Assembly (NCBI GenBank): GCA_029249345.1
Contig: JAQWHM010000016.1
Coordinates: 186,001 to 250,000, forward strand
Direction of reading: 5' to 3'
DNA: 64,000 nucleotides
Origin: UBA10348 sp002469915
Lineage (GTDB): Bacteria; Bacteroidota; Rhodothermia; Rhodothermales; UBA10348
A program made the translations under genes and the position numbers. This document shows positions 33,559-42,561 of this stretch, piece after piece; positions within the stretch are counted from its first letter, which is position 1; each line of letters opens with the position of its first letter. The notes under the pieces are model-generated. The model was not told the DNA's origin. It made no database searches and worked only from the letters and a program-made list of their open reading frames with translations.

Positions 33559-34956
33559 ATGATATATGCTTCCCTTGGCGCGTCCGAAGAAATCGGGGCT
33601 AGTTGCCACTACGTAAAGATTGACGGAACAGGCATCCTGTTAGATGCAGGGTCTGATCCTGAGCAGGAGGGAGCGGCGAGTGTCCCGGATCTCCAGCGTA
33701 TTGATGCCAAGTCAGATTGGCCAGTAGATCACATCATCGTTACCCATGCTCACCATGACCATCTCGGGTCGTTACCTGTAGTGGTTCGGAAGTTTCCTCA
33801 CGCGCACGTGCACATGTCCGGCGCAACGCGAACGCTGTCGGATATTCTGCTTCCTGCTTCAGCACGTCTGCAGCGCAAGAAGCTGAATGAAGGTTCCACG
33901 ACGGCAGATCCACTGTTCGCCGAGGAGGATGTAGAAGCGTGTTCTTACTTGTATCTCTCTCATGATCTGGAAACGGGTATTGATCTGACCGGACTGAAAG
34001 GGGGGTATGCTGTAGAGGGAGAATTTTACGACGCAGGACACGTTCTTGGCTCCGTAGGTGTGCATCTTTCTTGGATGGAAGAAGGAAAGGAGCGCACCCT
34101 TTTCTACACCGGCGATACCGGACTGAGAAACCAAACCATCATTCCTGGTGCTTCGTATCCAGATGATCCCGTAGATGTTCTCCTTTTAGAGTCCACGTTA
34201 GGTGCAGATGCTGAGTCAGAGAATTTTGATCGGAAAGCAGAGGAAAAGCGTCTTGGAAAGGCGATGGCCAAGGTTCTCAAGAAAGGTGGTTGTGTATTGT
34301 TGCCCGTGTTTGCATTGGGTCGTGGTCAGGAAATGATCGCACTCGTGGATCGATTTAAATCACGAGGTTTAATCGACGAGAACGTACCGGTGTATACCGC
34401 TGGTATGATGCGTGCGATATCTGATGTGTACGACAAATCGCGCTTCAACACACCTCGGCTAAACGAGGAGTTTCAGGTGTATGGCGTACCTCAGAAACGG
34501 TTACCTCGTTCAGAAAATGGACTGGTTGAAGCGCTCAAGACTCCCTGTATCATTGCCGTGGGTAGCGGAATGATGTTCGAAAGAACCATTTCAAACAAGA
34601 TTGCCCAAAAGATCGTAGAAAACGAGAAAAATGGCGTTTTCTTAGTGGGATATGCTAGGGAAGACTCACCTGCTGCGCTGCTACTTGAAGCACGCGAGAA
34701 GGGGAAAGGCACCGAAGTGACCATCAATAAAGGTCGTGGTCCTCAGGCAGCAAACTGCGATGTAGATCGGTTCCGGTTCAGTGGTCACAGCCACCGAAGA
34801 GATCTGCTATATCTTGTGGATGTTTTGCAGCCCAAAAAGATTGTTCTCGTTCACGGAGAGACTAAGGCCCGTGAGTGGATGGCGGACAATATTAAATTCT
34901 TTTATCCGGACGTCGAAGTCATCTCTCCGGATAGAGGCGAAGTCTTAGATCTTTAA
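33559..34956 (+). CDS. Metallo-beta-lactamase/beta-CASP nuclease (CPSF-like)
   Basis: The 465-residue product has the zinc motif VTHAHHDHLGSLP, later GHVLGSVGVHLS and YTGDTGLRN, and a beta-CASP insertion. The C-terminal HSHRRDLLYLVDVLQPKKIVLVHGE is the family's final His-containing motif. These are RNA-processing exo/endonucleases (RNase J, CPSF73/YSH1-like). The length and absence of the RNase J C-terminal domain suggest the CPSF-like bacterial group. It ends 19 bases before the convergent repeat-protein stop. Confidence 0.9.
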   Translation: MIYASLGASEEIGASCHYVKIDGTGILLDAGSDPEQEGAASVPDLQRIDAKSDWPVDHIIVTHAHHDHLGSLPVVVRKFPHAHVHMSGATRTLSDILLPASARLQRKKLNEGSTTADPLFAEEDVEACSYLYLSHDLETGIDLTGLKGGYAVEGEFYDAGHVLGSVGVHLSWMEEGKERTLFYTGDTGLRNQTIIPGASYPDDPVDVLLLESTLGADAESENFDRKAEEKRLGKAMAKVLKKGGCVLLPVFALGRGQEMIALVDRFKSRGLIDENVPVYTAGMMRAISDVYDKSRFNTPRLNEEFQVYGVPQKRLPRSENGLVEALKTPCIIAVGSGMMFERTISNKIAQKIVENEKNGVFLVGYAREDSPAALLLEAREKGKGTEVTINKGRGPQAANCDVDRFRFSGHSHRRDLLYLVDVLQPKKIVLVHGETKAREWMADNIKFFYPDVEVISPDRGEVLDL

Positions 34957-34975
34957 CTGCGTTTTCGGCTGAGAC

Positions 34976-36037
34976 TTATCTCGCAAAGTTGATGAAGGGC
35001 ATGATTCGAAATCGATCCTTATTGGATGCCACGTTGATCAAGCCAATCTGATATCCAGACAGCTTGCGAGCGTAATTCAGGATACCGATGGTAACTCCTT
35101 TCTGCTCTCCTTGAATGCGATTGTAGGAGGAAACGGACAATCCTCTCATTTTGCCGCCATGGTCCACCGAGAAGTAGGCGGGAGCAATAGACAAAGCATA
35201 CACGTCATGACCGCCTGCAGTAAGCCCAGATACCATAACACCGCGCACATTGGTGCCTCCCACGCCCAATCCTGCAATATGTAGCCCCCTCAGCGTATCG
35301 CCTGCGCCCGTTCCCAGGCCACCAATGGAAATACCGGTTAAGTTGCGGCCGGCGCCCGTTCCAAGACCAGAGATCATAATTCCAGTGGCATCTCGTCCAG
35401 CCCCGGCACCGAAACCAGAAACGATGATTCCAGTGACATCTCGTCCAGCTCCGGCACCGACACCAGAAACCGCGATTCCTACTAGGTCATTTCCGGCGCC
35501 GGCGCCCAGGCCAGCCACCAAAATACCTTTGACATCGTTTCCTGCTCCGACTCCCAATCCAGCGACGGCAATCCCTTCCAAATTGCGGCCTGCGCCGGCG
35601 CCCAAACTTCCCGTAACGATTCCTTCGATGTCACGGCCGGCCCCAACGCCAAGTCCTCCCGCGGCCAAGCCCATGAGGTCATTCCCTGCTCCGGCAGCAA
35701 CTCCCCCAAACATAATTCCTTTGGCATCTTCGTTGGCGGCTACCGCCATCAATGCAGAACCTATTCCCGTGATATTGTCAGCACCCGTAGACGGAAGTCC
35801 GAGCGCAATTCCGTGCACATCGCCGCCATGATTATTGTACGGGAGCCATATCGTGGCATTAATGCCGGTAACACGCCGCATGGCTCGGTCCCTAAAATTT
35901 AGGCGAAGGCCAGTAACCTCTTTTGAATCCCCAATAGACAGGCCTACGCCATCAACCATGAGGTCTATACTATCTTGCCCAGTTGCGGGGGCTACGAAAA
36001 GGAGGGAACAGATGACTAGAGAAAGAAAACGCGTCAT
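34976..36037 (-). CDS. Secreted protein with glycine-rich 16-residue repeats (LA_2272-like)
   Basis: The 353-residue product starts with a signal peptide (LSLVICSLLFVAPATGQ). Residues 84-274 are twelve consecutive units of 16 residues (the last 15) with core GAGRDxxGIxxxGLGx. The C-terminal part (GVTIGILNYARKLSGYQIGLINVASN) resembles LA_2272-type surface repeat proteins. The regular placement of Gly, Asp/Asn and aliphatic residues suggests a beta-solenoid. It probably sits on the cell surface or in the periplasm; function unknown. Confidence 0.8.
   Translation of the reverse strand: MTRFLSLVICSLLFVAPATGQDSIDLMVDGVGLSIGDSKEVTGLRLNFRDRAMRRVTGINATIWLPYNNHGGDVHGIALGLPSTGADNITGIGSALMAVAANEDAKGIMFGGVAAGAGNDLMGLAAGGLGVGAGRDIEGIVTGSLGAGAGRNLEGIAVAGLGVGAGNDVKGILVAGLGAGAGNDLVGIAVSGVGAGAGRDVTGIIVSGFGAGAGRDATGIMISGLGTGAGRNLTGISIGGLGTGAGDTLRGLHIAGLGVGGTNVRGVMVSGLTAGGHDVYALSIAPAYFSVDHGGKMRGLSVSSYNRIQGEQKGVTIGILNYARKLSGYQIGLINVASNKDRFRIMPFINFAR
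35216..35788 (-). repeat. Twelve-unit 48-bp coding repeat
   Basis: The repeat encodes 16-residue units such as GAGRDIEGIVTGSLGA, GAGRNLEGIAVAGLGV and GAGNDVKGILVAGLGA. The two N-terminal units (TGADNITGIGSALMAV, AANEDAKGIMFGGVAA) and the C-terminal unit are divergent, while the middle nine are close to each other. The pattern suggests growth by internal duplication. Confidence 0.9.
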
Positions 36038-36130
36038 GGGACTCTAAAGTTGATTTTAATAGTCTCTAGACGGATCGCCGGTCGAGTTAGTTACATTGGC
36101 TGAGTGAACATTATGTTGAGCAGGCCGCTC

Positions 36131-37216
36131 TTACATAGACTCCAGCATGGTCCGGTAGTCTGAGCTCGTAAGGGCCATTCTATTCGATGAGTTGGACCCA
36201 TTGTCTTCAGCACCGGCTGCTAATTGATAGAAATGGATCGGAGAAATGTTCAAACTAGTCCAATCCGGCAAGGGCAGAGCGCTGATAAGCTGTTTTAGGC
36301 GTTCAATCAGGTTATCAAAAGGCAGGTTCAATTTGCTTGAAAGTAGCGGCCCGATAGCGTCTTTTTGATAGGTTAAGACGGGAGAAAGCAACAGTGTATT
36401 TAACAGTCCATGCGGCAGATCGAGCAAACCGCCGATGCTTTCCGAAAGACAATGCACGGCCCCCACATCTGCATTTCCGAACGCCATCCCTGCCAGCGTG
36501 GAGGCAAGCATTACATTCCCACGAGCAGCTGCATGGGATGGATCCGAGGCGCACGACGTCAAACTACCCATGAGCAGAAAGATGGCTCTCGTTGCTAGCG
36601 CGTCTGAAACGGGGTTGGCTCCCCGAACAATGAGCGATTCAAGCGCATGGGTCATGGCGTCCATGCCCGTCGCGGCTATTAAGTGCGGCGGAAGTGTGCG
36701 GATAAGGTTTGCATCCGACAGCGCAAAACGGGGAAACATCGCATCTCCCTTAATACTGATTTTTCGACCCTCCTTGGGCGTGCTAATCACGGAAACCCAG
36801 GTAACCTCCGAACCTGTACCACAGGTGGTGGGAACGGCGATAAATGGCGCTGAACCATTTCGGAATTGGTCTTTGCCTTCGTAATCGTTGATGTGTCCCG
36901 GGTTTTGAAGGAGCATGGCTACAGCCTTAGCGGCATCCAGCACGCTACCGCCCCCAATTCCAACAACCAAGTCAACGCCTCGGCTTCGGGCCACCTCAGC
37001 AATTGTGTCTACTTCTTCAGCTTTTGGATTGGGGCTAACCTGATCGTCTATACGGCACGAAGAGCATGTTGAGATCAATGGCTCAAACCAGTCGGTACTC
37101 CGCACTCCGGGATCGGTAATGACCAGCGGCCTGACCGATCCCATTTGGCGAATCAGTTCTGGAATACGGGAGGCACATCCGGGTTCAAAGTCCACCCGGG
37201 TTGGAAGACGAAACAT
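36131..37216 (-). CDS. Iron-containing alcohol dehydrogenase family protein
   Basis: The 361-residue product has the NAD-binding GIGGGSVLDAAKAVA motif, VPTTCGTGSEVT, and metal-ligand region ALSDANLIRTLPPHLIAATGMDAMTHALES (Asp, His) with a further His in LPHGLLNTLLLSP. Group III alcohol dehydrogenases reduce aldehydes or oxidise alcohols with Fe2+ or Zn2+; the substrate here is unknown. Its start shares one base with the stop of the S41 protease gene (TAATG type), so both are in one operon and probably coupled. Confidence 0.92.
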   Translation of the reverse strand: MFRLPTRVDFEPGCASRIPELIRQMGSVRPLVITDPGVRSTDWFEPLISTCSSCRIDDQVSPNPKAEEVDTIAEVARSRGVDLVVGIGGGSVLDAAKAVAMLLQNPGHINDYEGKDQFRNGSAPFIAVPTTCGTGSEVTWVSVISTPKEGRKISIKGDAMFPRFALSDANLIRTLPPHLIAATGMDAMTHALESLIVRGANPVSDALATRAIFLLMGSLTSCASDPSHAAARGNVMLASTLAGMAFGNADVGAVHCLSESIGGLLDLPHGLLNTLLLSPVLTYQKDAIGPLLSSKLNLPFDNLIERLKQLISALPLPDWTSLNISPIHFYQLAAGAEDNGSNSSNRMALTSSDYRTMLESM

Positions 37217-38862
37217 TAGTTTCCGAGGCTATTTATGCTGTTGGCTTCGCTCCATAATAGCATCGCCTCTTCTATGACAGGATCCATTTGATTAAAAACG
37301 GGATACCAAGCCTCACTTCGGAACAGGCGTTGCGCCATCCTAGCTTTTATAATCGTCTCCATCGTAGATCTGGCCTGGTTCACTTCGTCCATGCTAAATG
37401 AATCTTCGCCTTCTCCGATGGTCAAACCCTCATTCTGAGCAAATTGAAGGTAATCCTGCCACATAGCCGGGTCTACTTTGAATTGCGACAGGAATCCATC
37501 CTGATCCTCGACCCAGCGAGAACGAAGCTCCTCTCCTTGAATATCAAATAGGTTGCGCATGAACAGAAAAGCGTATCCCCTAGCAATGGAATTTTGCACA
37601 ATAGGAGCACTAAGTGCGGAGGTGGAATCTGGGGCAATTACGCGATCAGGCATCACTCCACCGCCACCAAATACATCTCGGCCGTTAGCCGTTTTGAATT
37701 TCAGCGAGTCGGGGATTTCGGAAAGATATTCTGCTGGATTATACGTGGCTTGCTCCATGTCTTCGAACTTATCGCGATAGTAGTCCTCTAGATCACCGTC
37801 TGCGTATGGGGTCTGAATGAGCCTACCAGAGGGCATGAAATATCGGGCTACTGTCATTTGGATGACGCTGCCATCTCTCATTTGGAATGGGCGCTGAACG
37901 AGACCTTTTCCAAAGGTTCTGCGGCCAACAATCATGGCTCTATCGTGGTCCTGCAGGGCGCCAGCCAGAATTTCGCTCCCAGAAGCACTGCTTTCGTCGA
38001 CTAGAATCATGACGGATTCTTCTGTTAAAATCCCGCCCGCAGTGATCTGGTCTACTTCATTTTCGCGCTCAACTCTTCCTTCGGTCGAAACGATTACACC
38101 TGTTCCTCCCAGCATTTCATCCGCGACCATCACAGCTGTTTGCTTGATTCCTCCTGGATTCCCTCGCAGGTCAATGATGAGCCGCTTCATGCCCTGAGCT
38201 TTGAGTTCGGATACCTTTTCTACAAACTCTTGATGCGTGGTCATAGCAAATCGCCCGATACGCAAAAAGCCGGTTTGGTCATCCAGCATATAACTGGAAT
38301 CAATGGAGTAGAGGGGGATTTTGGCGCGTGTGATGCTGAAATTGATTGAATCAGTGACTCTACGACGCACCACCGTTACATCTACATCCGTGCCCACAGG
38401 GCCCATAATCAGGTTTTGAATGTCCAACGAGGTCAAGCCAATGATGCTGGAATCATTTACTGCTATGATGCGATCACCGGGTAAAAGACCTGCGGCTTCA
38501 CTTGGACCATCAGGTATCGTTGATGTGACGACTGTCGTGTCGTTGGCTGGTGCCTCGAACCAGATCCCGATTCCTCCAAAAGAACCTTGGTAGTCCGCCT
38601 GGACCTTCGTCATGGAGCGCGTGTCGATATACGAAGAGTGCGGATCGAGTTCCTTCAACATAGCCTGAATGGCTTGTTCGGTCATCTCGGCTGGATCAAC
38701 TTCCTCCACGTATTGACGATTGATGAGGATATAGGCATCCTCGAGCTTCTGTAATTGCTCATAGGTATCGTCCGAAAACAATCCGTCCATGGTCAATCCC
38801 ACAGCAGTACCCATTACAAAAATGAGTAGAGCGGGTAGAAAGTAGCGTTTCAATGCAGACAT
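37216..38862 (-). CDS. S41 family C-terminal processing peptidase
   Basis: The 548-residue product has an N-terminal signal anchor (YFLPALLIFVMGTAVGLTM), a PDZ domain (GGIGIWFE... GLLPGDRIIAVNDSSI) at about 95-180, and the S41 protease core with catalytic Ser in DESSASGSEI and Lys in GRRTFGKGLVQ. It should act in the periplasm on protein C-termini, like Prc/CtpA. The C-terminal 150 residues are helical and of unknown role. The upstream gap of 169 bases is shared with the divergent sigma factor gene. Confidence 0.94.
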   Translation of the reverse strand: MSALKRYFLPALLIFVMGTAVGLTMDGLFSDDTYEQLQKLEDAYILINRQYVEEVDPAEMTEQAIQAMLKELDPHSSYIDTRSMTKVQADYQGSFGGIGIWFEAPANDTTVVTSTIPDGPSEAAGLLPGDRIIAVNDSSIIGLTSLDIQNLIMGPVGTDVDVTVVRRRVTDSINFSITRAKIPLYSIDSSYMLDDQTGFLRIGRFAMTTHQEFVEKVSELKAQGMKRLIIDLRGNPGGIKQTAVMVADEMLGGTGVIVSTEGRVERENEVDQITAGGILTEESVMILVDESSASGSEILAGALQDHDRAMIVGRRTFGKGLVQRPFQMRDGSVIQMTVARYFMPSGRLIQTPYADGDLEDYYRDKFEDMEQATYNPAEYLSEIPDSLKFKTANGRDVFGGGGVMPDRVIAPDSTSALSAPIVQNSIARGYAFLFMRNLFDIQGEELRSRWVEDQDGFLSQFKVDPAMWQDYLQFAQNEGLTIGEGEDSFSMDEVNQARSTMETIIKARMAQRLFRSEAWYPVFNQMDPVIEEAMLLWSEANSINSLGN

Positions 38863-39031
38863 CAGTGTCCTTGAATTCAGGTAAATGGCGTTTGCGAAGG
38901 GCCGTGGTACTCTTTCGACCTAGACCTCGTTTTGTTTCAGGTTATCCCTAATGGTTGGCCATTTACCGAAAAGAAGAAGCCCCCGTGCGTGATGAGGCTC
39001 AGCTGTGTAACCTTTCAGGTGTGCTGCTCGT

Positions 39032-39598
39032 TTGGCAAGAGAAGTCATCATTCATCTCATTCGACCTGTTCACTTTTTGAACCCACTGGAATTCAAACGT
39101 TGCATGGCCGAGTACCAACAAAGGGTATTCAGTTTTACCGCCCACATGCTGGGTGATAAGGCAGCTGCAGCAGATGTAACTCAAGATGTGTTTATCAAGT
39201 TGTGGGAGCATCGAGAGAGAATGGATCAGGATAGAATGATAGGGTGGTTACTTCGAGTGGCACGCAATGCGTGTATTGACGCGATGAGAAAGCGTAAGGT
39301 GCGGCGAGCGATATCGGACTCTGAAGATTTTAGTCTGGACTCGCTTCCTTCCACTGGAAATGGTCCAGATAAGGAAGCGGCGGCCAGCCGGTTCAGAGTA
39401 CGGCTGGCCGCCGCTCTGGACACCTTAGGTGAACCCCACAAGTCCATCGTGATTCTGAGGGAAGTCCAAGAATACAAGTACGAAGAAATCAGCGAAATAC
39501 TGAGTCTTCCGTTGAACACGGTAAAGGTGTACCTGCACCGGGCCCGTAAAGCGCTTCGACAGGAATTAACTGAAGTAATGCGACATGACTATGCTTGA
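39032..39598 (+). CDS. ECF-type RNA polymerase sigma factor
   Basis: The 188-residue product has sigma region 2 (VFSFTAHMLGDKAAAADVTQDVFIKLWEHR, with the WLLRVARNACID helix) and region 4 (ILREVQEYKYEEISEILSLPLNTVKVYLHRARKAL). The start is TTG; ATG at 39104 would cut into region 2, and a second TTG at 39077 is an alternative. It overlaps the next gene by 14 bases, typical of a sigma/anti-sigma pair. Confidence 0.93.
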   Translation: MAREVIIHLIRPVHFLNPLEFKRCMAEYQQRVFSFTAHMLGDKAAAADVTQDVFIKLWEHRERMDQDRMIGWLLRVARNACIDAMRKRKVRRAISDSEDFSLDSLPSTGNGPDKEAAASRFRVRLAAALDTLGEPHKSIVILREVQEYKYEEISEILSLPLNTVKVYLHRARKALRQELTEVMRHDYA

Positions 39599-40121
39599 CA
39601 AACAAAAACAGAAATGGTTGGACGATCGAATGGAGGCTTTTGTGGATGGAAGTCTCTCCGCTGAAGATGCCGATCACTTTGATGAGATTGCTCTTATGGA
39701 CGAGGAGATCAAACGACAGTTAGATCTTGCCCAGGCCATTTCAGCTGGACTGAACGAAATGGATGACATTGAATGTCCTGAGTTTATTTCTAAACACGTC
39801 ATGGCTCACGTGAGGAATGATGTGAAACAGTCATTTTTTGAGCGTTTTAGACTGTTCTTCGGTGCGTTGAGTGTGAGTCGATTTAAACCCGTGCTAGCAA
39901 TGGCCTTATTGATAATCGTAGTTGTCTCATCTACTCGGATCGTTCAAAACACATCTGCTCCCACTGCTGAGGTTACTCAGGCACTAGACGAAGTAAAATG
40001 GACGCTAGCCTTTCTTTCTGATGTTGGAAATACAACGGCTAATGCGGTTAAGGAAAGCGTAATTGAAAACCAGATGGTTCTCCCGGTTAGCCGGAGCATG
40101 AGCACCATTATGGAAAACTGA
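39585..40121 (+). CDS. Probable membrane anti-sigma factor
   Basis: The 178-residue product begins with a soluble segment containing LDDRMEAFVDGSLSAEDADHFDEIALMDEEIKRQL, like the sigma-binding helices of anti-sigma factors but without a HxxxCxxC zinc motif. A single membrane span (VLAMALLIIVVVSSTRIV, about residues 103-120) and a short periplasmic tail follow. The assignment rests on topology and on the 14-base overlap with the ECF sigma gene. Confidence 0.75.
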   Translation: MTMLDKQKQKWLDDRMEAFVDGSLSAEDADHFDEIALMDEEIKRQLDLAQAISAGLNEMDDIECPEFISKHVMAHVRNDVKQSFFERFRLFFGALSVSRFKPVLAMALLIIVVVSSTRIVQNTSAPTAEVTQALDEVKWTLAFLSDVGNTTANAVKESVIENQMVLPVSRSMSTIMEN

Positions 40122-40122
40122 A

Positions 40123-40722
40123 ATGGACACCCCTATGAAGGACGTGAAGAAGAAACTGGTTAACCCGATGAAAATGATGCTTTTAGCATTGGCTTTGGTT
40201 GTGACCGCATGGCCCAATCAAGCTCAGGCTCAAAATCAGCGGAATGCTCGCTCTCATCCGGGCTACGTGAACCTCGAACGGATGGGTGATCTCTCCGATC
40301 TATTCGAAAGTGATGCCGTCATCGAAGTCAATGTCGAAGGTGCGCTCATGAAACTGGTTGCGGAAGCCTCCCGGTTTGAGGATCCTGAACTCGCTGACTT
40401 ACTCCTGAAACTGAGGGGTGTCTATGTGCGTGCGTACACAGTAGATAGAGGGTTCCGAAATGCCGCGACACAACGAGCAAGCGAGATCGGGGAAGCATTA
40501 ATGGATGAAGGTTGGAGCAGCGTAGTGCGTGTTCGGAATCGAGATGAACACGTTCAGATGTTCGTCAACTACGACGGTGATAACGTCGCAGGAATGGTGG
40601 TGATGACGATAGAAGAATGCTCTGATGAAGCTGTGTTCGTTAACATTGTTGGAGAAATAGATCCTGCGCAGATTGGACGGATCGGCCGGAAATTCAATAT
40701 TGGAAACGTTTCTGATTGGTAG
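40123..40722 (+). CDS. DUF4252 domain secreted protein
   Basis: The 199-residue product has a lysine-rich start and hydrophobic signal peptide (MMLLALALVVTAW...AQAQ). The remainder matches DUF4252: LSDLFESDAVIEVNVEGALMKL, LLLKLRGVYVRAYTV and a closing GEIDPAQIGRIGRKFNI. DUF4252 proteins are often found next to ECF sigma/anti-sigma pairs in Bacteroidota, as here, and may be targets or sensors of that system. It begins 1 base after the anti-sigma stop. Confidence 0.87.
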   Translation: MDTPMKDVKKKLVNPMKMMLLALALVVTAWPNQAQAQNQRNARSHPGYVNLERMGDLSDLFESDAVIEVNVEGALMKLVAEASRFEDPELADLLLKLRGVYVRAYTVDRGFRNAATQRASEIGEALMDEGWSSVVRVRNRDEHVQMFVNYDGDNVAGMVVMTIEECSDEAVFVNIVGEIDPAQIGRIGRKFNIGNVSDW

Positions 40723-40833
40723 AACCATGAGATAGAAACCCTATCTAATTGATTCCGTATGCGGAGAACGAGTGACAGGAAACCAACCTGCTGTTCATTT
40801 CTCGTTCCCATTCGCCTTACCCATCCTTATGCT

Positions 40834-41430
40834 ATGAAACCAGCCGCACTGGTATCCGTCGTCATCCTAGTCGTACTTGGCATTGCAGTCTTCTCCGGAT
40901 TCGGCACATACAATAGCCTGGTAGATTCAGACGAAACCGTCATTCAGTCATGGGCGGACGTTGAGACACAATATCAACGTAGATCTGACCTTATTCCCAA
41001 CCTAGTTCGCACCGTTCAGGGAGCCGCAGACTTTGAATCAGAGACGCTCGAAGCCGTGACGAGTGCTCGGGCTCGGGCTACCTCTATCAACTTGAATGCA
41101 GATGATCTGGGCGATCCTGCCAAAATGGAGGAATTCATGGCTGCTCAGCAGTCCCTTTCAGGGGCGCTTGGTAGGCTGTTAATGGTGACGGAAAATTATC
41201 CAGATCTGAGGGCTACTGAAGGATTTAGGGACCTACAAGTTCAATTGGAAGGCACGGAGAACCGAATAAACGTTGCTCGTCGCGATTTCAATGGTACGGT
41301 TGCCGATTATAATCGGGCCGTGCGACGTTTCCCGGGATCGATCATTGCATCCATGACTGGATTTGATCGCAAAGCCTCTTTTGAGGCTGTTTCTGGTGCA
41401 GAAAAAGCCCCAGTGGTAGAATTTGACTAA
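40834..41430 (+). CDS. lemA: LemA family protein
   Basis: The 198-residue product has one N-terminal transmembrane helix (LVSVVILVVLGIAVFSGF) and the LemA coiled-coil domain with WADVETQYQRRSDLIPNLVRTVQG and the closing NGTVADYNRAVRRFPGSIIA. I chose the ATG at 40834 because the membrane helix follows directly; an in-frame ATG at 40759 has no family support. LemA is usually paired with a TPM-domain protein, which overlaps its 3' end here by 8 bases. Confidence 0.93.
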   Translation: MKPAALVSVVILVVLGIAVFSGFGTYNSLVDSDETVIQSWADVETQYQRRSDLIPNLVRTVQGAADFESETLEAVTSARARATSINLNADDLGDPAKMEEFMAAQQSLSGALGRLLMVTENYPDLRATEGFRDLQVQLEGTENRINVARRDFNGTVADYNRAVRRFPGSIIASMTGFDRKASFEAVSGAEKAPVVEFD

Positions 41431-42229
41431 ATATCCTAGCATACACAGAGTAGCCAGCGGATTCTTATTTCTGCTACTTTGTAGCGTTTTTTCCGTCACA
41501 GCTCAGACCGTCCAAACAGTAGCCCCTTCGGGTCGCTGGGTTACTGATGCCGGTGATTTTTTGGACCGGACGGAGGAAAGTATTTTGGATAGGAAACTGT
41601 CTGGATATGCAGATAGCACATCTACTCAGATTGTGGTCGTGACGGTTAGAGATCTCGGGGGGTACGACGCTCAGGAATATGCACTCGCTATCGGCCGAAA
41701 TTGGAAGGTTGGTCAGAGTGATAAAAATAATGGTGTCGTTATTCTCATTTCCCGCACAGAACGTGCTGTTCGCGTGGAAACGGGATACGGAATGGAAGGT
41801 GTGCTTCCTGACGCACTGGCTGGTAGACTCGTTCGAGATATCATGGTACCCTCATTCAAGTCGGGTGAGTTTTTTCAGGGCATTAACACTGCGGTAGATG
41901 TCATCATCGCGGTTGCCTCTGGCGAATTCGATGCAGACAGTATTGAGCAGCGTCGTAATCCTCAGCCCATCTCTCCGATCATGGTGTATTTCATCATCAT
42001 GTTCATCTATTTTGTCATTTCTGCCATTAGGAATAAGGGAAATAGGGGCGGCAAAAGAGGACGTAGGAACCAGTACAACGCACTACCCATGATATTTTTT
42101 GGGAATAGTATGGGGCACGGCAGATCTGGTGGCTTTGGCGGTGGAGGAGGATTTAGTGGTGGCGGATTCGGAGGATTTGGTGGCGGTGGTGGTGGTTTCG
42201 GCGGCGGTGGAGCCGGCGGGAGCTGGTAG
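41423..42229 (+). CDS. TPM (YgcG) domain membrane protein
   Basis: The 268-residue product has a signal peptide, a TPM/YgcG domain (WVTDAGDFLDRTEESILDRKL ... GNNGVVI-like NNGVVILISRTERAVRVETGYGMEG) and one transmembrane helix (ISPIMVYFIIMFIYFVISA). It ends in a Gly-rich low-complexity tail (segments such as GGFGGGGGFSGG). It starts with TTG inside lemA. LemA and TPM proteins occur as pairs in many phyla; an acid-phosphatase or photosystem-repair role is known only for some members. Confidence 0.9.
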   Translation: MTKYPSIHRVASGFLFLLLCSVFSVTAQTVQTVAPSGRWVTDAGDFLDRTEESILDRKLSGYADSTSTQIVVVTVRDLGGYDAQEYALAIGRNWKVGQSDKNNGVVILISRTERAVRVETGYGMEGVLPDALAGRLVRDIMVPSFKSGEFFQGINTAVDVIIAVASGEFDADSIEQRRNPQPISPIMVYFIIMFIYFVISAIRNKGNRGGKRGRRNQYNALPMIFFGNSMGHGRSGGFGGGGGFSGGGFGGFGGGGGGFGGGGAGGSW

Positions 42230-42240
42230 CGGAGATCAAG

Positions 42241-42561
42241 ATGAATAGACTTGACCAGCTTTTAGCTTTTCACCTAGAGGATCCCAACGACTCGTTTATT
42301 CGGTTTGCTCTGGCCGCGGAATATCGAAAGCTGGGGCAACTAGAAAAGGCCCTCAAAAGTTTTGAGGATCTGATGGCGAAAGATCCGGACTACGTCGGCT
42401 TGTACTTCCACTTGGGAAAAACGTTGGAAGCTACCCTTCAGGTAGATCGGGCCAAAGAGATTTATCGCGAGGGCATCAGACGTGCGGGCATCCTGCGGGA
42501 TTTTCACGCTCGGGCAGAACTGCAATCGGCTTTATTGGAAGCGGAGGGCTTTGACGAATGA
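42241..42561 (+). CDS. TPR-like small protein
   Basis: The 106-residue product contains two tetratricopeptide-like helical pairs: FIRFALAAEYRKLGQLEKALKSFEDLMAKDPDY and GLYFHLGKTLEATLQVDRAKEIYREGI. It lacks a signal peptide and is probably a cytoplasmic scaffold. It overlaps the following LysM gene by 4 bases (ATGA), so the two are translationally coupled. Confidence 0.82.
   Translation: MNRLDQLLAFHLEDPNDSFIRFALAAEYRKLGQLEKALKSFEDLMAKDPDYVGLYFHLGKTLEATLQVDRAKEIYREGIRRAGILRDFHARAELQSALLEAEGFDE

Noticed and set aside
35250..35831. 193-codon antisense ORF rich in Pro, Ala and Ser
   Set aside because: It is the mirror of the glycine-repeat gene; the GC-rich repeats keep the opposite frame open by composition.
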